The position numbers were made by a program, and so were the translations under genes. Positions 8,172 through 19,863 of a stretch of 64,000 nt of DNA are shown here, in pieces. How positions within the stretch are numbered: position 1 is the stretch's first letter; every line of letters starts with the position of its first letter. Origin of the DNA: Sedimenticola sp. Lineage in GTDB: Bacteria; Pseudomonadota; Gammaproteobacteria; Chromatiales; Chromatiaceae. The notes beneath the pieces were generated by a model that ran no database searches, was not told the DNA's origin, and was given only the letters and a program-made list of their open reading frames with translations. The DNA lies in the NCBI GenBank assembly GCA_011051655.1, contig DRKS01000103.1, positions 1-64,000 of the forward strand, given 5' to 3'.

Positions 8172-10337
8172 TTACATCAGTCCCCGCGCCTCCCGCTCCG
8201 GCCGGAGGACCGCCTGCCGATGGGGTTGGACCGCTCCGATATCCCGCCGCCAGGCGTCATCCGTATAACGCTGCACCAGCGCCACCAGCATGTCGGCGGC
8301 GACGGGCTTGACCACGAACCCGTCCATGCCGGCCTCCAGGCACTCGGTCTTCCTCTCTTCCGGGGCGGTGACGGACAGGGCGATCATGGGCATGCGGACG
8401 CCTTCCGGCTCCCGGGCGCGATAGGCCCGGGCGAATCCCAGGCCATCCAGCCGGGGCATATGGAGATCCACCAGGGCCATCTGGAAATCCATGTCTTCGG
8501 TCAGCTCCAGGGCCTCCTGGCCGTCCTTCGCCACGGTCACGCGATAGCCGTTGTTCTCCAGAATGGCATGCAGCACCTTGGCGTTGATTTCGTTGTCCTC
8601 CGCCACCAGAACATGGATGCGGGCATCCTCATCCCGGGCCGCCGGGGCTCCGTCCACGCCGGCCGGCGCCGGCAGATCCTCTCCCGGCTGCCGCGACAGG
8701 GCCCGCCCCATGGCCTCCCACAGTTGCTCCGGAAGAAACGGCTTCGACAGCCGGGCGCAATGATGTTTCTCCCCGGGAGGTTGCCGGCTGCTGTATCCGA
8801 GATAGACCAGGGGCAGGTCCTGGCCCAGATGCCCCCGCACCAAAGCGCCGATGCGCGGCAGATCCTGGCCCCGGGGCGAATCGGCGATAATCGCCAAATC
8901 CAGGGCGCCCTGCTCACCCGCCGCGGATATCACACCGCCGAAATCACCGATGGTCTGCACCGGCCGGCACTGCACGCCCTGCTCGCCACAGGCCTCGACA
9001 ATGGCCGCGAGGCTGGCCGCATTGGGTTCGAACACCGCCGCTGTCAGCCCCCGCAGAGGATAGGGGCAGTCAGGCTTCCCGGCGCCGTCCCCCTCCCGCA
9101 ACAGGGGCAGCTTGACCCAGAAGACACTGCCTTTCCCCAGGGAGCTGCGCACCCCGATCTCCCCTCCCATCAGCCGCGCAAGATCCCGCGCAATAGAGGT
9201 GCCCAGGCCGGTCCCGCCGAAACGCCGGGTGGTCGAGGCATCCACCTGTGAGAACCGCTCGAACAGGCTCCCCAGCGCATGTTCGGGGATGCCGATGCCC
9301 GTATCCTCGACCTCCAGATAGAGATGGGGACGGTCCACATCCTCATCCGGTGCAGCCAGCCTGGCATGCACCAGTACCTCGCCCTTGTTGGTGAATTTGA
9401 TGGCGTTGCCCACCAGGTTGAACAGAATCTGCCGCACCCGCAACGCATCCCCCAGCACCTCCCGCGGCAGCCGCCGGTCCACCCGGCATACCAATTCCAA
9501 GCCCTTGTCCACGGCCTGGCTCACCAGGGCGGCGCATACGCCCTGGACCACCGGGCGGATCTCAAACGGCGCGGATTCCAGTTCCACCTTCCCGGACTCG
9601 ATTTTCGACATGTCCAGCACATCGTGCACCAGGGCGCCCAGATGCTGGGCCGCGGTGGAGATCGAGTGCACATAGTCGTTCTGCTCCGGGGTCAGCCGGG
9701 TGCCCTCCAGCAGGTGCGTCATGCCCACGATGCCGCTCAGGGGCGTGCGCAGCTCATGGGTCATGGTGGACAGGAATTCGCTTTTCGCCCGGTTCGAGCG
9801 CTCCGCCTCGGCGCGCGCCTCGTGCAACCTGTGCAGCAAGGAGTACTGGTACAGGGGGAGCAGCAAAAGCGACAGCAACATAAAGGCCGCTTCGAAGGTA
9901 TGGCTGGCCCATCCTCCCATCAGGGTCAACAGCAGGCTGAAGGCGGCAACGCTCAAAAGGGAGGCGGCCCTCAAATGGTTCTTGCCGTAACGGGTGCCAT
10001 AGGAAATGAAAATCCAGATATAGAGCAGGAAAAACGGGCTGATCACCTCGTTGGTGAGAAAAATCGTAAAGGTGGTGGCGCTGACATCCACAATCAGCGA
10101 GAAATAGCGGCGGGCGGCCCAGCCACGGCGGAGGATGACACTGATCAGCAGGCCGCCGAAGACTACCAGGTAGCCGCCAAACAGCCAGAAATAGTAGGCG
10201 TCAATAACCCGGTAATAATGAGATACACTGCCCAGACCGATAAAGCTGGCGGCGAACAGCCAGATGGCAAGGCGAATCAGTGCGGACTGGAATTCCGGAT
10301 CAGCGCGCAATTGTGGTTTTATAATCTGATCCAACAT
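8172..10337 (-). CDS. RpfC-like membrane hybrid sensor histidine kinase/response regulator
   Basis: The 721-residue hybrid kinase has about 5-6 transmembrane segments in residues 20-170, resembling the RpfC sensor module that detects diffusible fatty-acid signals. HisKA follows (SEFLSTMTHELRTPLSGIVG, near residue 200), then HATPase (NLVGNAIKFTNKG, DTGIGIPE, GTGLGTSIARDL), a degenerate receiver-like region and a C-terminal receiver (LVAEDNEIN, phosphoacceptor in MALVDLHMPRLDG, Lys in FVVKPV). The HPt domain that ends canonical RpfC is absent, and no rpfF or rpfG lies nearby. Phosphotransfer would need a separate HPt protein. The ligand is unknown; RpfC-like describes architecture only. Confidence 0.82.
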   Translation of the reverse strand: MLDQIIKPQLRADPEFQSALIRLAIWLFAASFIGLGSVSHYYRVIDAYYFWLFGGYLVVFGGLLISVILRRGWAARRYFSLIVDVSATTFTIFLTNEVISPFFLLYIWIFISYGTRYGKNHLRAASLLSVAAFSLLLTLMGGWASHTFEAAFMLLSLLLLPLYQYSLLHRLHEARAEAERSNRAKSEFLSTMTHELRTPLSGIVGMTHLLEGTRLTPEQNDYVHSISTAAQHLGALVHDVLDMSKIESGKVELESAPFEIRPVVQGVCAALVSQAVDKGLELVCRVDRRLPREVLGDALRVRQILFNLVGNAIKFTNKGEVLVHARLAAPDEDVDRPHLYLEVEDTGIGIPEHALGSLFERFSQVDASTTRRFGGTGLGTSIARDLARLMGGEIGVRSSLGKGSVFWVKLPLLREGDGAGKPDCPYPLRGLTAAVFEPNAASLAAIVEACGEQGVQCRPVQTIGDFGGVISAAGEQGALDLAIIADSPRGQDLPRIGALVRGHLGQDLPLVYLGYSSRQPPGEKHHCARLSKPFLPEQLWEAMGRALSRQPGEDLPAPAGVDGAPAARDEDARIHVLVAEDNEINAKVLHAILENNGYRVTVAKDGQEALELTEDMDFQMALVDLHMPRLDGLGFARAYRAREPEGVRMPMIALSVTAPEERKTECLEAGMDGFVVKPVAADMLVALVQRYTDDAWRRDIGAVQPHRQAVLRPEREARGLM

Positions 10338-10463
10338 GGGTGAGCCCTTTGGTGTGGAAACAAAAAGGCACTTAAAGCATGCGCATACGCATATCTGTTT
10401 TCACAGAGTCTACCATTTCCACCTTGCTTTCATATAATTTTTCATACACAAGGCCCCTCTGAA

Positions 10464-11099
10464 ATGAACAGGGAAAAACGAAGCGCCATCTTCAGGCGCC
10501 TGCGCTCGGCCAACCCGGAGCCGGCGTCCGAGCTGAACTACAGCACCCCTTTCGAACTCCTGGTCGCCGTCATCCTGTCCGCCCAGGCCACGGACAAAAG
10601 CGTCAACAAGGCCACAGCAAAGCTCTTCCCCTCCGCCAACACGCCGGAGGCCATGCTGGCGCTTGGCGAAGAAGGTCTGAAGCGGCACATAAAGAGCATC
10701 GGCCTGTACAACAGCAAGGCGAAAAACATCATCCGAACCTGCCGCATCCTGCAAGACGAATACGGCGGCCGGGTGCCGGAGGACCGGGCCGCCCTGGAGC
10801 GCCTGCCCGGCGTCGGCCGCAAGACCGCCAACGTCATCCTGAATGTCGCCTTCGGCCATCCGACCATGGCGGTGGACACCCATGTCTTCCGGGTGGCCAA
10901 CCGCACCGGCATCGCGCCGGGGAAAAGTGTCCTCGAAGTGGAAAAGCGGCTGCTGCGCCTGGTGCCGGAGGAGTTCCTGCAGCACGCCCACCACTGGCTC
11001 ATCCTGCACGGCCGCTACACCTGCACCGCACGCAGGCCCCGCTGCGGCTCCTGCATCATCGAGGACCTGTGTGAATACAAAGACAAGGCCGACGGTTGA
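10464..11099 (+). CDS. nth: Endonuclease III (DNA glycosylase/AP lyase)
   Basis: Base-excision repair enzyme that removes oxidised pyrimidines and cleaves the AP site. The 211 residues include the helix-hairpin-helix LERLPGVGRKTANVIL, whose Lys is the catalytic nucleophile, and the Asp in AVDTHVFRVANRTG. The 4Fe-4S loop is C-X6-C-X2-C-X5-C near the C-terminus (CTARRPRCGSCIIEDLC). A TATAAT hexamer at 10433-10438 gives a probable short leader; the ribosome site is weak. The TGA stop lies inside the left arm of a heptad-repeat hairpin. Divergent from the hybrid kinase. Confidence 0.95.
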   Translation: MNREKRSAIFRRLRSANPEPASELNYSTPFELLVAVILSAQATDKSVNKATAKLFPSANTPEAMLALGEEGLKRHIKSIGLYNSKAKNIIRTCRILQDEYGGRVPEDRAALERLPGVGRKTANVILNVAFGHPTMAVDTHVFRVANRTGIAPGKSVLEVEKRLLRLVPEEFLQHAHHWLILHGRYTCTARRPRCGSCIIEDLCEYKDKADG

Positions 11100-11147
11100 C
11101 GGTGTGGGGTATCACTGTCAACCGTCAACTGTAAACTGTAAACTAAA
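11091..11147. repeat. Heptad repeat array with hairpin at the nth 3' end
   Basis: GACGGTTGAC (11091-11100) and GTCAACCGTC (11117-11126) form a perfect 10-bp inverted repeat, partly extended inward by GGTG/CACT. From 11117 the units run in 7-bp phase: GTCAACC, GTCAACT, GTAAACT, GTAAACT. The nth stop codon is inside the left arm. The unit sequence matches the arms of the array at 40351-40741. Confidence 0.8.
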
Positions 11148-11150
11148 TTC

Positions 11151-11597
11151 ATGTTCACCAACGACCGCACACAAATGCGCCGGGTATTTACCGAGGCCTG
11201 GCGCAAACACCGGGATAATCTGCCCATGGAGCCCATGGAGCAGGTCATCGCCCATCTCATCCGGCAGCACCCCGAATACCATAAATTAATGGAAAACCCA
11301 GACGCGGCCCTGGCCAGGGATTTCCTGCCGGAAGGGGGGGAGAGCAATCCCTTTCTTCACCTGAGCATGCACATCGCCCTGCATGAACAGGTCAGCACCG
11401 ACCGGCCGGCCGGCATCGCCGGACTCTACCGGCGGATCACGCAACGCCTGGGGGACCCCCACGAGGCCGAACATCAGCTCATGGAGTGCCTCGCCCGCAT
11501 GCTCTGGGAGGCCCAGCGGGAAAACCGCATGCCCGACGAGCAGGCCTATCTGGAGTCCATCCGGGCGCTGGCCCGGGGCCCGGCAAAGACGGATTGA
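11151..11597 (+). CDS. DUF1841 family protein
   Basis: The 148-residue all-helical cytoplasmic protein fits the proteobacterial DUF1841 family: FTNDRTQMRRVFTEAWRKHR at the N-terminus, then HPEYHKLM, NPFLHLSMHIALHEQ and HEAEHQLMECLARMLWEAQR. Two His-rich helices (HLSMHIALHEQ and HEAEHQLMECL) could bind metal, but no activity is established for the family. Its start is 4 nt past the heptad array that follows nth, so it probably shares the nth transcript. Confidence 0.85.
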   Translation: MFTNDRTQMRRVFTEAWRKHRDNLPMEPMEQVIAHLIRQHPEYHKLMENPDAALARDFLPEGGESNPFLHLSMHIALHEQVSTDRPAGIAGLYRRITQRLGDPHEAEHQLMECLARMLWEAQRENRMPDEQAYLESIRALARGPAKTD

Positions 11598-11732
11598 GCC
11601 GGCAGGGAATCCGGGAAAACAGCCCCCGTCTGCCCCCCCTTCGGCCAGGGGCGCTTCGTTTTCCCAAGGCACCTTCAAGTATCGGCCGGGAGGGCCGCTA
11701 ATCATCCCATCCGGATTTGTAAGGAATGCGCG

Positions 11733-12020
11733 ATGAAAATAGCCACTATTGCCACCATCCTGCTGGCCAGTTACCTCCTCTATGGCTGCAATGCCTCCAG
11801 CCCGGCAAGGCCGGCCAGCCCCAACAGCCTGGTAGGGGTCGATAAAGAGACCCTGACCGCCGCCCTGGGTCAACCCAAATACGTCCTCAATGCCTCGGCC
11901 CCCGGCGCCCCCCTCACCCGCAGCTATGTCTACGACATCGAAGAAAACGGCCGGGCCTGCGCGGCAAGCTACCTGGTCGACGTCAAGACCGGCAAAGTCA
12001 TCAGCTACTCCTGCTTCTGA
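11733..12020 (+). CDS. Small lipoprotein of unknown function
   Basis: The 95-residue product starts with a lipoprotein signal peptide (IATILLASYLLYGC, Cys at residue 19). The mature domain of about 75 residues has LVGVDKETLTAALGQPKYVL followed by a beta-rich tail with two Cys (GRACAASY and SYSCF) that could form a disulfide. The L-x-G-x-x-x-x-x-L-x-x-x-L-G-x-P pattern recalls BamE/SmpA-type small lipoproteins, but the match is too short to name it. A purine-rich AAGGAATG stretch precedes the ATG. No operon partner is evident. Confidence 0.75.
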   Translation: MKIATIATILLASYLLYGCNASSPARPASPNSLVGVDKETLTAALGQPKYVLNASAPGAPLTRSYVYDIEENGRACAASYLVDVKTGKVISYSCF

Positions 12021-12178
12021 CGCCGACTGCCGGCTACAAGCTGAAAACCCGGCATGAACCTGTCTCGCCCGGCCTGGTGGGGACTGGCTGAAGCAGGGTC
12101 GAAAACTGGCCGGGACACCGGGTGAACCGGCGGACAGGGAGCGGGGAATCGCCTGTTGGCCACCGGCTCAATACCGGA

Positions 12179-13012
12179 TCAGCGCACAAGCACCCCATCC
12201 AAAAATTCCGAAATCCCCTCTCGATACTTCTCTCCACTTACATAAAACCCGTCATTGTGCCCCCCCGCAATCTCCAGAAACTGCTTGGGCTCCGCCGCCG
12301 CCTCGAACAGCCGGCGGCCATGCCGAAAGGGGATGATTTCGTCCTGGCGGCTGTGGATGATCAGCACCGGCACCTTCACCCCGCCGATGCGCGCCCTGGA
12401 GTCAAACCGGTTGCGGGCCAGCAGCCGCACCGGCAGCCAGGGATAGATCTCCGCGCCCATATCCGGCACCGAGGTGAAGGAGGACTCCACGATCAGGCCC
12501 GCCGGGCGGACCCGGCCCGCCAGCCAGACCGCCACCGCCCCGCCCAGGGAGCGGCCGAACAGCACGATCTCATCCGCCGGCGTCGCCCGCTCCCCGGTGA
12601 GATAGCGCCAGGCCGCCTCCGCATCCCGGTAGAGACCGGCCTCCGAGGGTTTGCCGCTGCTGCGGCCATAGCCGCGGTAATCAAAAATCAGCACATTCAG
12701 CCCCAGGCGGTGAAACAGGCCGACGGAGTCCAGCCGGTGGGAGATGTTCCCCGCATTGCCATGGAAGAAGAGCAGGGTCCCGCGGGCCTCCCCGGCCGGG
12801 ATGAACCAGCCATCCAGGGTTTCGCCATCCCTGGTCGGGATGGAGAGGGGCTCGAACTCCAGGCCCCTATCGGCGGGCGTCGCCTCCAGGGCGCGGCCGG
12901 GGGTGTCCGGCAGATAGAGCATGCCGGACTGGAGAAAAAACAGGGCCGCCGCCAACGCCAGGTAGGACAGCGCCAAAAAGATCAGAATATCCACCCACAT
13001 AGGCCGCAGCAT
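12179..13012 (-). CDS. Alpha/beta hydrolase, membrane-anchored, S33 serine-aminopeptidase-like
   Basis: Predicted serine hydrolase of unknown substrate. An N-terminal membrane anchor (MWVDILIFLALSYLALAAAL) precedes the hydrolase fold. The oxyanion region is LLFFHGNAGNISHRLDS, the nucleophile elbow is VLFGRSLGGAVAVWLAGR, the acid is in VPVLIIHSRQDEIIPF and the catalytic His is in AGGHNDGF. The length is 277 residues from the ATG at 13012. An in-frame upstream ATG at 13093 would add 27 residues of non-hydrophobic sequence and was not chosen. Similar proteins are the YfhR/Bem46-like hydrolases. Divergent from nifJ. Confidence 0.85.
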   Translation of the reverse strand: MLRPMWVDILIFLALSYLALAAALFFLQSGMLYLPDTPGRALEATPADRGLEFEPLSIPTRDGETLDGWFIPAGEARGTLLFFHGNAGNISHRLDSVGLFHRLGLNVLIFDYRGYGRSSGKPSEAGLYRDAEAAWRYLTGERATPADEIVLFGRSLGGAVAVWLAGRVRPAGLIVESSFTSVPDMGAEIYPWLPVRLLARNRFDSRARIGGVKVPVLIIHSRQDEIIPFRHGRRLFEAAAEPKQFLEIAGGHNDGFYVSGEKYREGISEFLDGVLVR

Positions 13013-13046
13013 ATAGATTCCCAAACTATTCCTTATATCCCCATTC

Positions 13047-13076
13047 TTGCCCGATGGTGGCGGCAGGGCATATAGT
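13047..13076 (+). promoter_or_regulatory. Candidate sigma-70 promoter for nifJ
   Basis: TTGCCC (13047-13052) and TATAGT (13071-13076) are separated by 18 bases. The predicted start is near 13083, giving a leader of about 160 nt. No clear FNR palindrome was seen nearby. The long leader has no recognised riboswitch. Confidence 0.4.
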
Positions 13077-13243
13077 GCCCCCAATCGCGTCAATCCGGAA
13101 AATTCATTTTCTGATCCGGCTCTGGTAAATTAGGCAGCCTTTTAGCCTGTGGGCATGCCGGGCGGAACCAGATTTCTCTATCGGCGCGGCGCCGGAACTT
13201 CCCGCCGCAATCACCTAACATTTTGAAACCAAAAGGTAAACCT

Positions 13244-16831
<3,588 letters not shown>

Positions 16832-16861
16832 GGACAGGCCACCAGGGACCGGACCCCCGAG

Positions 16862-16901
16862 AAAAAGGGCGGCCGTGCAAAATGCACGGCCGCCCTTTTT
16901 T
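16862..16901. terminator. Bidirectional rho-independent terminator
   Basis: A 13-bp perfect stem, GGGCGGCCGTGCA/TGCACGGCCGCCC (16867-16879 and 16883-16895) with a 3-nt loop, is flanked by A5 on the left and T6 on the right. It ends nifJ on the plus strand and the convergent sensor kinase gene on the minus strand. Confidence 0.95.
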
Positions 16902-16916
16902 GTGGGGCTCCAGCGC

Positions 16917-18746
16917 TCAGGCGGCCGCCGGGGGATCGGCGGGCGCTTCGCAGGAAAAATCCACATGAAACCGGCTGCCCTTGCCCAGCTCGGTCTCCAC
17001 GCTTATCCGCCCCCCCATCAGCTCCACCAGGTACTTGGTGATGGTCAGCCCGATGCCGGTTCCCTCGATATTCAGGCCCTCGGCCCCCAGGCGGTCGAAT
17101 GGAATGAACAACTTTTCGATCTTGTCCGCGGGAATGCCGGGGCCGGTATCGGCGACGGTTATCCGGACCGTTTCTTCATCCAACAGCCGGCAACAGGCCG
17201 TTACCCGCCCGTCCGGAACATTGTACTTGATGGCGTTCGACAGCAGGTTGATCAACACCTGCCTGAGGCGGGTGGGGTCGGCCTTGATACGGTATGCCTC
17301 CGAATCCAGTGGAACCTCCAGGCTTATGCCCCGGCCTTGGGCAATGGGGTGGACGGTGGAAACGGCATCGTTCAGGGCCTGCCAGACCTCGACAGTCTCC
17401 AGCTCCACCTCCACCCCGCACGACTCGATCCTGGACAGCTCCAGCACCTCGTTTATGAGCCGCAGGAGATGGCCGCCCGCGTTCAGGATATGCCCCACAT
17501 GCTCGCGCTGGGTCTCCGTCAGGGGCTCGTCCGCATCCGCCTCCAGCAACTGCGAAAAACCGAGTATGGCGTTCATGGGCGTGCGCAGCTCATGGCTCAT
17601 GCTGGAAAGAAAATCGGACTTGGCCCGGTTCGCCCGCTCCGCCTCCTCTTTGGAGATGCGCAACTGTTCCGCCGCCCGCCTGCTGAATCTGACCATCATG
17701 ACAATAAAGATGAAAGAGGCCACGGAAATGGCCAGGAGGAAGGATTGCATATAGATCGCCCGGGCGGAACCGGCGCGAATGCCATCCGCGGCCTGGGCGG
17801 ACAATGCGCCGACAACCCCCGATATGGCCAAAGCGCTTTCGATCCCCTTCGTCGCCCGGGCAAACCAGGTTGCGCTATCCACCGGATAGTCCGGGCCGGC
17901 CTCTCCTCCCACGGCCCGGTGGCGGGCGCTGCGGCGGTAGATATCCCGCCGCAGCCGCTGGTACTCCCCGAGGAACTTTTCCTCATATGTCCCGATGGCC
18001 TGCACCAGGGCGGCCGGGGTGCCGGGAAGCTCCTTGAACAGCAGCATCTCGTCGGACAGCAGGTCGATGACCGCGCGGTAGGCCCCTAATTTCTCCAGGC
18101 TCTCGTCATCAATGGCCCGGCCGGCGGCGATGATATTCCCCAACAGGGCCCGCTCCCGGCCGGCATACTCCGCCAGCCTGGCCGCATTGGCGCGGATGAC
18201 ATGGTTGTAGAGCAGGAGCGCCTCTGTCTGGTTGACGGGGGAGAAGACGATGAAACGCAGGTTCAGGGTATGCTCTATGCTTTTCGTCGCCACCCGCATC
18301 CATTGATCTAGGCCTGTTTCGTTGTTCAGGAGCCGGCGGCGATGGGAGCGGACCCGGTCGTAGGCGGCGCCGAGCTGCTCCAGGTGTGACGCCAGGACCT
18401 CGTCGCCATTTTCCCGGAACAGCTCCCTGCCCAGGCGCAATACGGTGGCCACCTCCAGGTCGCACAGCTTGCTCAGGGCCAGCAGCGCGTCCAACTGGCC
18501 CGGGGCCGGAGAATCGCTGCCCAGCAGGGTGGCCCCCAGGCCCCGGCAGCGGGCCTGCAAACCGGCGGCCGCGTTCAAATGATGGGCCAGGCGGTTGACC
18601 CTGTCGAGGCGGTTGGCCTCGGTGGTCCGGAGGTGGGCCTCGTACACCTCACCACCGGTCATGACCACGGAAATGGCCAGCAGAACGGCGAGCACCCAAA
18701 TGACCCAGCTTTCCGGATTCCTTATTTTTGTTCCTGGGTTTTGCAT
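16917..18746 (-). CDS. Membrane sensor histidine kinase with helical periplasmic domain
   Basis: The 609-residue kinase has a first membrane helix (WVIWVLAVLLAISVVM, near 14-30), a helix-rich periplasmic domain of about 290 residues, and a second membrane helix (AIYMQSFLLAISVASFIFIVMM, near 330). HisKA follows (SDFLSSMSHELRTPMNAILGFSQLL), then HATPase (NLLSNAIKYNVPDG, DTGPGIPADK, GTGIGLTITKYL). No PAS, HAMP or receiver domain is evident. The long helical periplasmic part resembles nitrate-sensor (NIT/PilJ-type) bundles, but the ligand is unknown and no response regulator is adjacent. It is the last gene of the rluD-pgeF-gcvR-def run and reads into the shared terminator. Confidence 0.85.
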   Translation of the reverse strand: MQNPGTKIRNPESWVIWVLAVLLAISVVMTGGEVYEAHLRTTEANRLDRVNRLAHHLNAAAGLQARCRGLGATLLGSDSPAPGQLDALLALSKLCDLEVATVLRLGRELFRENGDEVLASHLEQLGAAYDRVRSHRRRLLNNETGLDQWMRVATKSIEHTLNLRFIVFSPVNQTEALLLYNHVIRANAARLAEYAGRERALLGNIIAAGRAIDDESLEKLGAYRAVIDLLSDEMLLFKELPGTPAALVQAIGTYEEKFLGEYQRLRRDIYRRSARHRAVGGEAGPDYPVDSATWFARATKGIESALAISGVVGALSAQAADGIRAGSARAIYMQSFLLAISVASFIFIVMMVRFSRRAAEQLRISKEEAERANRAKSDFLSSMSHELRTPMNAILGFSQLLEADADEPLTETQREHVGHILNAGGHLLRLINEVLELSRIESCGVEVELETVEVWQALNDAVSTVHPIAQGRGISLEVPLDSEAYRIKADPTRLRQVLINLLSNAIKYNVPDGRVTACCRLLDEETVRITVADTGPGIPADKIEKLFIPFDRLGAEGLNIEGTGIGLTITKYLVELMGGRISVETELGKGSRFHVDFSCEAPADPPAAA

Positions 18747-18835
18747 CTTGTTCGTTGAGTCGCCACTACCCGGTAGTTAGCGTCGACCCGGGCCGAATCT
18801 GAAGCCGCCCCGCCGGTTTGCCTTGCTTTTTCCTG

Positions 18836-19348
18836 TCAGCGCCCTCCCTTTCGATAGACCTTGCGCCGGAACAGGTCGGTGCGGCGGCTGACCACCCGGT
18901 CGATGAACAGCAGGCCGTCCAGGTGGTCCACCTCGTGCTGCAGCGCCCGCGCCTCGAATCCCTCCATTTCGTATTCGCAACGGCGACCATCCGGGTCCAG
19001 GGCGGCCAGCCCGATGCGCTCGGCGCGGATCACGTTTCCCGTGTAGTCCGGCACCGAGAGGCAGCCCTCCCGCCCCAGTTCATAGCCGTCCCACTGGAGA
19101 ATCTCCGGATTGATCAGCACCAGATGGCCATGGCTGGAGGACTTGGGCCTGGCCGGCACATCGAGAATGACAATGCGCTGCAACCGCCCCACCTGGGGCG
19201 CGGCGATGCCCACGGCGGCGGGGCCGGCCTGCCTGGTCTCTTCCAGGTCGGCGAGGAAGGCGCGCAGGGCCCCGTCAAACGCCTCCACCGGTTCGCAGAC
19301 CCGCTTCAGGCGCTCGTCCGGTATCTTGAGGATCTCCAGTACGGCCAT
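18836..19348 (-). CDS. def: Peptide deformylase
   Basis: Removes the formyl group from nascent peptides. The 170 residues contain all three metal/catalytic motifs: GIAAPQVG (motif 1), REGCLSVP with the Cys ligand (motif 2), and QHEVDHLDG with both His ligands and the catalytic Glu (motif 3). The ATG at 19348 begins MAVLEILKIPDERLK, the normal start for the family. No fmt is adjacent, so this may be a second deformylase outside the usual def-fmt operon; the genome would have to be checked. It starts 2 nt after the ACT-domain gene. Confidence 0.95.
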   Translation of the reverse strand: MAVLEILKIPDERLKRVCEPVEAFDGALRAFLADLEETRQAGPAAVGIAAPQVGRLQRIVILDVPARPKSSSHGHLVLINPEILQWDGYELGREGCLSVPDYTGNVIRAERIGLAALDPDGRRCEYEMEGFEARALQHEVDHLDGLLFIDRVVSRRTDLFRRKVYRKGGR

Positions 19349-19350
19349 GG

Positions 19351-19863
19351 TCAGCCGATCAGGGTTTCGATGGGCGAGACGCTGACGTCCATGCCCTCCT
19401 CGTCCAGCCCCTCCACGGCCCGGCGCAGGGATTCCAGGGTGGCGTCGGCGACCCCCTGGATGGTCATGATGTAGACCGGTGCCTCTTCCGTGCCCGCCAC
19501 GTCGGACTCCAGCTCCAGGATGTTGAAACCGGTCTTGGCCAGGGCGCCGGTCACCCTGGCGACGATGCCGGGGCGGTCCGCCCCCATGACCCGGACCTGG
19601 ATATTCGGCGCCAGGTGCCGGTGCAGCCCCCCGGAGATGGCGTCCACGTGCAGCCGCAGGCCCAGTTTCTCCGCCACAGGCGCGAGGGCCGCCTCCAGGT
19701 CGCCGTCGCCGGCCACCATCATCATGATGGTGAAGTTCCCCCCCAGCCGCATCATGGAGGCCTCGCCCAGGGACCAGCCGTTGCGATAGAGGGCGTCGGT
19801 GACGTCCGCCACGATGCCGGGACGGTCTTCGCCGACGAGGGTTACCATTTTCCAGTTGTTCAT
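19351..19863 (-). CDS. Tandem ACT-domain protein, GcvR-like
   Basis: The 170-residue cytoplasmic protein consists of two ACT domains: MVTLVGEDRPGIVADVTDAL (about 6-80) and IQVRVMGADRPGIVARVTGAL (about 88-165). This is the architecture of GcvR, which represses glycine-cleavage genes through GcvA, and of related amino-acid sensors. Each D-R-P-G-I-V loop is the amino-acid-binding turn. No gcv genes lie nearby, so the exact role is uncertain. Its ATG overlaps the pgeF stop by 4 nt (ATGA), indicating translational coupling. Confidence 0.85.
   Translation of the reverse strand: MNNWKMVTLVGEDRPGIVADVTDALYRNGWSLGEASMMRLGGNFTIMMMVAGDGDLEAALAPVAEKLGLRLHVDAISGGLHRHLAPNIQVRVMGADRPGIVARVTGALAKTGFNILELESDVAGTEEAPVYIMTIQGVADATLESLRRAVEGLDEEGMDVSVSPIETLIG

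Noticed and set aside
12021-12178. Terminator or small gene between the lipoprotein and the hydrolase
   Set aside because: Several short GC inverted stretches, but no stem followed by a T-run and no credible frame.
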